Shown piece after piece: positions 13,143 to 16,847 of a stretch of DNA of 16,847 nt. The notes beneath the pieces were generated by a model. That model was not told where the DNA came from and ran no database searches. It was given only the letters and a program-made list of their open reading frames with translations. A program made the translations under genes and the position numbers. Positions within the stretch are counted from its first letter, which is position 1. Each line of letters starts with the position of its first letter. Source of the DNA: Phycisphaerales bacterium. Lineage in GTDB: Bacteria; Planctomycetota; Phycisphaerae; Sedimentisphaerales; Anaerohalosphaeraceae. The DNA lies in the NCBI GenBank assembly GCA_011048645.1, contig DSDR01000104.1:1-16847 (forward strand). The letters are read 5' to 3'.

Positions 13143-14789
13143 TCAGCCGGTCAGCAGGTCGAACTGTTCGGGGCTGAGACTGTGGCGAAGTTTCTGCAGG
13201 GCCTGCAGCTCAATTTGCCGGACGCGCTCTTTGGTCAGGCCCAGTTCGTCGCCAATCTGCTTGAGAGTCATCGGCTTTTTCTTGATCACGCCGGTATCCA
13301 GCGGGTAATGATTCAGGATAATAAACCGTTCGCGCGGGTCGAGATTGCTGTTGATCACGCTGATTAAATCGTGCTGCGCCTGCTCGACCGCGGCGATATC
13401 GGGCAAATTGCCGAGCCGAAAATCATGCGGCAGACCGGCGACATCCGAGCCGCCGGCGCGGTCGGGCCGATGAGCCTCGGCGGGAATCTTGCGGGCAAAG
13501 TCTTTAGCAATCGCCCAGCCGGCATAGGTACTGAACCGATAGCCGCGCGTATAGTCAAACTTCTCCACCGCCGCCATCAGCGACAGCGTGCCTTCGCCGA
13601 TGAGTTCATTGATGGTCAATCCGGCCGACAAATGACGCCCGGCAATGCTGATCACCAGCGGCATATTGGCGCCGATGATATGCTGTTTGACGCAATCGGC
13701 CTGCTCCAGCAGCGTCTCAATCCGCCGTAAGCGGGCAACGGCCGGCTGTTTGGGGCGAAGTTTGGCGCGTTCCCGTGCGGCCAGACATTTCAAAAAATTA
13801 TACCGGCAAAACAGCGCCGATTCCTGCGTACGGGTCAGCAGGCCGCCGCCGTCTTTTGAGTCGGCCAGCAGCGTCTCAAGCGGCGGCTCCAGCAGACGGG
13901 TCTCGGCGTCTTCGGCGATAAACGCGGGACTGTCGATATAATCAATTTTTCGGTTGAGCAGTTCGCGGGCGCGATGCTGATTGATGATGCGATACAGCGA
14001 GCTTCGGCTTTTATTGAACCGCTCGCTCAGTTCACACATACGCACGCCCTGACGACGAAGTTTGTAAATCTGAGCCGCCTCACGGGCGCTGAGACGTCCG
14101 CGCGACGCCGGCAGCGCATCACACGGCCCGTGCTGCTGTTCCATTTGCTCCAGAACGATGCGAAGGGTTTCGCGCGCCCGACCGGTGCGCTCGCTGAGCC
14201 GTTTAAGCAGCTCGTTTCGAGAGCGCAGCGGCTGCGGTGAGCCTGCCAACCGGCGTGCCCATTGATAAATTGTTTCCTTCTCGGCCTGATTCAGTTTGGT
14301 AAACCGCGCCGAACGGGTCACTAAGTCGCGATGTTCCCGCTCAAACTGAAGCACCGCCGACTCGGCGTATCCTTTGCGTTTTTTGCCGTCTTCAAACACA
14401 TAAATCCGACCGGTCAACCCCCGCTTTTCCCAGCGGCGGATGGTTTTCTCCGAGACCGAAAACCGCTCGGCCAGCGCTTCGACCGTGAAGATCGGCTCCT
14501 GCTGCATCGCGGTCGGCACTTCCAGCCGTCCGCTGACCTGCGAAAGCCAGACCCGCAAATCTGCCAATAACTCCCGCCCGGCGATCAGGCAGTCTTCATA
14601 TTTGAATCCGGTCGGCCGAAACCCGGTGATCCGATAAACAATAAACTCATAGGGGTATTCCTGTTCAGGGTCGATGATCAGCATCAGCTTCTCGGCCGCG
14701 GCCATATATTTGTGCTGCTGGCGGGTCGGCGCAAAGCGAAACTGATCGAACAATTCTCGCAACGCAGGATGATGAATCCGAATTTTCAT
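13143..14789 (-). CDS. Sigma-70 family protein with two extra helix-turn-helix segments
   Basis: This 548-residue cytoplasmic protein ends as a sigma factor but starts like a DNA-binding regulator. Residues 1-95 form an unrecognised N-terminal domain. FTVEALAERFSVSEKTIRRW (101-120) with EKRGLTGRIYVFEDGKKRKGY is a MerR/excisionase-like HTH and wing. A second HTH, SAREAAQIYKLRRQG...SRSSLYRIINQH (234-272), looks resolvase-like. LLTRTQESALFCRYNFLKC (317-335) resembles sigma region 1.2. Region 2 spans about 372-432, with INELIGEGTLSLMAAVEKFD and GYRFSTYAGWAI. Region 3 seems missing or very short. Region 4 is clear (507-535: MTLKQIGDELGLTKERVRQI). It could be a specialised or lineage-specific primary-like sigma factor. 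AGGGGGG lies directly before the ATG with short spacing. It is the last of three same-strand genes, after GH5. Confidence 0.88.
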   Translation of the reverse strand: MKIRIHHPALRELFDQFRFAPTRQQHKYMAAAEKLMLIIDPEQEYPYEFIVYRITGFRPTGFKYEDCLIAGRELLADLRVWLSQVSGRLEVPTAMQQEPIFTVEALAERFSVSEKTIRRWEKRGLTGRIYVFEDGKKRKGYAESAVLQFEREHRDLVTRSARFTKLNQAEKETIYQWARRLAGSPQPLRSRNELLKRLSERTGRARETLRIVLEQMEQQHGPCDALPASRGRLSAREAAQIYKLRRQGVRMCELSERFNKSRSSLYRIINQHRARELLNRKIDYIDSPAFIAEDAETRLLEPPLETLLADSKDGGGLLTRTQESALFCRYNFLKCLAARERAKLRPKQPAVARLRRIETLLEQADCVKQHIIGANMPLVISIAGRHLSAGLTINELIGEGTLSLMAAVEKFDYTRGYRFSTYAGWAIAKDFARKIPAEAHRPDRAGGSDVAGLPHDFRLGNLPDIAAVEQAQHDLISVINSNLDPRERFIILNHYPLDTGVIKKKPMTLKQIGDELGLTKERVRQIELQALQKLRHSLSPEQFDLLTG

Positions 14790-14798
14790 AACCCCCCT

Positions 14799-14827
14799 AT
14801 TATCCGAAACCGCTCTGATTTTCGCAA
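14799..14827 (-). promoter_or_regulatory. Candidate promoter of the sigma-like gene
   Basis: On the minus strand TTGCGA (14827-14822, 4 of 6) and GATAAT (14804-14799, 5 of 6) are 17 bp apart in the 107-bp gap after the GH5 gene. Initiation near 14792 would leave little or no leader before the ATG at 14789 and would exclude most of the G-run that looks like an SD, so promoter and SD cannot both be used fully. Confidence 0.35.
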
Positions 14828-14896
14828 GCGCTGACTTTCAAGACAGTTCACCTTCAGCCCTAATCGCAAAGGGACTCGGATAAACAGCAAATCGTT

Positions 14897-16414
14897 TTAA
14901 TATCGCCGAAGCAGTTCAAGCATTTTTCGGTCGAGTTTAAGACCGTCAAGGTCTTCGTATGGGACATCGGTTCGTCCGCTGTCAAGGACACCGAACGAAC
15001 CGCGAAAATTCCACAGCGCCCAGCCGATTTCGGCGCGCCGAAACGTTTTTAAGCAATCCTCCATCCAGCGCAGCGTCACATCGTGCGGCGTCCGGTTGTG
15101 CGCGCCCCACTCACCGACCATCACGCCGATGCCCTGACCGCGTGCCGTGTACCAGCGGCTAAATACCGCCTGCCACAACCAGTCGGCGTCCTGACGGCGC
15201 GGCGCGACAAATCGGCAGCCGTTCTCGTCCGATTCGACCCGGAGCGGCTCATTGGGTTGGCCCCACTCCGGACGGATCGGAAAATCGGCAGCCGTGCCGT
15301 CCTGCGTCCTCAGTTCCAGTCCGGTCAGGGTCAGCCAGTCGCCCCGGACATTATCCAGCGTCAGGGGATAACGTCCGGCCGGAAGCGATATCTCATAAGA
15401 CCGATCATAGACGTTTTGATACACATTCCATTCGGGTCGAAAGACCACCTCCTTCCACGGGCCGTCGCCGGGACCGGGTGTAAAAGTCTGCGACCAAAGT
15501 TCCTTTTCGCCTTGCCGCACGACCAGATGTGCTGAAGCCGAAACCGTCCCGACCGTCAGCGTCAGCGTTGCCGGGGCGTGAAGATTTGCATTCAGCCTCA
15601 TCGGTGAACGCAGATCGGGCTTGGTCGGGCCGTACAGATAACCGCCGCCGGCCAGCGGCGCGGGCCATTGCGGAACCGGCCAGGACTGCGAACCGGCGAC
15701 CCAGCTTGCCTTGTAGTGCGTCAGCGCAAACGGCTCATAGCCGCGCGCCGCTTGCGCCACGCCAAGAGCAACCAGTTCCTCGCACGGCTGCTTGCCCCAG
15801 TTCAGCCCGTCGGCGATAATCAGCCGATTCGGATCCTCCGCCCGAATGGCCTCGACGATCTGTTTGACCACGCGATAATAGGTCCAACCGTCGATGTCGG
15901 CCGGCTCGTTGAGCAGATTGAAACTCAAATGGGTATTGGGCACGTCTTTGTATCGACGGGCAAAATACGCCCAATGCATCGCACACACGAGCTGCGCCTG
16001 CGCATCCGTCCACAGATCGGCCGGTTCGGGCGGCTGAGCGACCGTATAGCCCGGTGCGCGGTGAAAATTGATACAAACGTGGATGTCGTACTTGCGACCG
16101 AAGGCAATGGCCTGATCGATATCGGCAAAGGCCGTTTCGTCAATTTGCGCCCAGTCGCCGTCTTTGATCCAGAACCGATAGTCCATCGGCAGGCGAACAA
16201 AGTTAAACCCCCACTCGGAAATAAGCCGGAAATCCTCCTGCCGATACGGCCCGCCGCTCGAACCGCCCTTGATAAACTTTTCGAGCAGATTAAACCCCCG
16301 CCAGCGCGGCAGTGTGTCCGGCCTCGGTTCAGGCAGCGTTGACGCAGAACCTGTCGCGATCGCCGCAAACGCGAATACCGCGGCCAGACATACGATTTGT
16401 TTGAATCGTCTCAT
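14897..16414 (-). CDS. Secreted GH5 family glycoside hydrolase with an inserted beta-sandwich domain
   Basis: This 505-residue exported enzyme hydrolyses beta-1,4-type polysaccharides (cellulose, mannan or similar; subfamily not assignable). The signal peptide is MRRFKQIVCLAAVFAFAAIA, cleaved near SAS-T. The barrel begins at WRGFNLLEKF. His117 (NFHRAPG), acid/base Glu170 in NLLNEPA, His233-Tyr234 (THY), nucleophile Glu435 in VMVGEWGAHN and Trp468 (GWALWNF) are all present. Between His-Tyr and the nucleophile, residues about 264-395 form an extra beta-rich segment (LTLTVGTVSASAHLVVRQG, YEISLPAGRYPLTLDNVRGD), much like a carbohydrate-binding or jelly-roll domain. ATG at 16414 is preferred because SD AAGGGG (16426-16421) is 6 nt upstream; an in-frame TTG at 16420 abuts the SD. 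It follows the GxGYxYP gene by 31 bp, so they likely share an operon. Confidence 0.93.
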   Translation of the reverse strand: MRRFKQIVCLAAVFAFAAIATGSASTLPEPRPDTLPRWRGFNLLEKFIKGGSSGGPYRQEDFRLISEWGFNFVRLPMDYRFWIKDGDWAQIDETAFADIDQAIAFGRKYDIHVCINFHRAPGYTVAQPPEPADLWTDAQAQLVCAMHWAYFARRYKDVPNTHLSFNLLNEPADIDGWTYYRVVKQIVEAIRAEDPNRLIIADGLNWGKQPCEELVALGVAQAARGYEPFALTHYKASWVAGSQSWPVPQWPAPLAGGGYLYGPTKPDLRSPMRLNANLHAPATLTLTVGTVSASAHLVVRQGEKELWSQTFTPGPGDGPWKEVVFRPEWNVYQNVYDRSYEISLPAGRYPLTLDNVRGDWLTLTGLELRTQDGTAADFPIRPEWGQPNEPLRVESDENGCRFVAPRRQDADWLWQAVFSRWYTARGQGIGVMVGEWGAHNRTPHDVTLRWMEDCLKTFRRAEIGWALWNFRGSFGVLDSGRTDVPYEDLDGLKLDRKMLELLRRY

Positions 16415-16445
16415 CTGCAACCCCTTGCTTTCATTCAGAACCGCC

Positions 16446-16847
16446 TTACGGTTTTAGATTCCGCCGGATGAGTCGGATAAAGGTCTCGGCGTCCACGACA
16501 CGTACATTATCATCCAGCAATCCAACGACCTCGGCAATATCGTCCATCCCTTTGCTCCAGGCATGAACGGTCACCGCCGTGTAGCCGTCCGGGCGGGACG
16601 GATCGGCCGGCAGTGCGTTGATGCTCTCGGCCAACGCGGCAGCGGTCGGACGCACCGCCGGATAAAACGTCTCCCGGCGAAAATCAAACCGCGCCGTCAC
16701 CATCGGCTTGCCGTCAAACCAGAGAATCTTTCCGTCGTGCGGGGCGTACTGAATGTATTCGAGATAAATCAGCCCCTCGACCTGCTCCAGGGCGGTAAAC
16801 CAGCGGGCCGATTCGTAATAGCTGTCGTCCAGCGTATCGTGCGGCAG
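16446..16847 (-). CDS. GxGYxYP family putative glycoside hydrolase, C-terminal part
   Basis: The frame is open from the window edge to the stop at 16446, giving 133 residues of a protein that begins outside. LEYIQYAPHDGKILWFDGKP, then VTARFDFRRETFYPAVRP, YTAVTVHAWSKGMDDIAEVV and VRVVDAETFIRLIRRNL match what I know of the C-terminal end of GxGYxYP proteins. These are secreted and assigned as putative glycoside hydrolases; their activity is largely unproven. The conserved HAWS and the RVV...F..LIR tail are the strongest marks. The name-giving motif would be further upstream, outside the window. The GH5 gene follows 31 bp downstream on the same strand, and a joint role in polysaccharide breakdown is inferred. 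Confidence 0.78.
   Translation of the reverse strand: MPHDTLDDSYYESARWFTALEQVEGLIYLEYIQYAPHDGKILWFDGKPMVTARFDFRRETFYPAVRPTAAALAESINALPADPSRPDGYTAVTVHAWSKGMDDIAEVVGLLDDNVRVVDAETFIRLIRRNLKP

Overview
The window looks like a chromosomal piece of a Gram-negative member of the Planctomycetota, most likely class Phycisphaerae (Sedimentisphaerales-like). The evidence is two secreted proteins with dockerin-type calcium repeats ending in an 'LxSSWL/FASLWL' style, a GxGYxYP-family protein beside a GH5 enzyme, an lpxB gene (so a lipid A outer membrane), and an unusual sigma-70 protein with extra helix-turn-helix segments. This placement is inferred from protein style; no rRNA is present. Coding is dense, and the third codon positions are fairly GC-rich. 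I saw no tRNA or rRNA gene, CRISPR array, insertion sequence or prophage gene.

Layout. Positions 1-1683 (+) hold the end of a bacterial tyrosine kinase of exopolysaccharide assembly and a nucleotide-sugar 4-epimerase. Positions 1794-3381 (+) hold a promoter and a two-gene signalling operon: an unknown protein translationally coupled to a diguanylate cyclase with a degenerate receiver. Positions 3488-4979 (-) hold two secreted dockerin proteins. Positions 5235-8256 (+) are mnmG and lpxB, which overlap. Positions 8291-9138 (-) are a redoxin and a small unknown protein. Positions 9458-11431 (+) are a lipoprotein murein amidase and ftsY. Positions 11432-12077 form a non-standard intergenic block: a tiny ORF with a good Shine-Dalgarno (SD) sequence, a perfect palindrome, a strong promoter, a roughly 136-nt structured RNA ending in a strong terminator, and a small minus-strand gene. 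Positions 12078-13130 (+) are queA. Positions 13143-16847 (-) hold the sigma-like regulator, a GH5 glycoside hydrolase and the C-terminal part of a GxGYxYP protein.

How the genes fit together. The kinase and epimerase serve surface polysaccharide, LpxB the outer membrane, the amidase the murein and FtsY membrane protein targeting, so much of the window concerns the cell envelope. MnmG and QueA both modify the wobble position (34) of tRNAs. GH5, GxGYxYP and dockerin proteins point to a polysaccharide-degrading lifestyle.

The items most worth a second look are the multi-HTH sigma factor, the RNA at about 11589-11724, the carbohydrate-binding-like domain inserted in the GH5 barrel, the altered signature motifs of LpxB, and a repeated arrangement in which candidate -10 boxes lie 8-10 nt from start codons, suggesting leaderless mRNAs.
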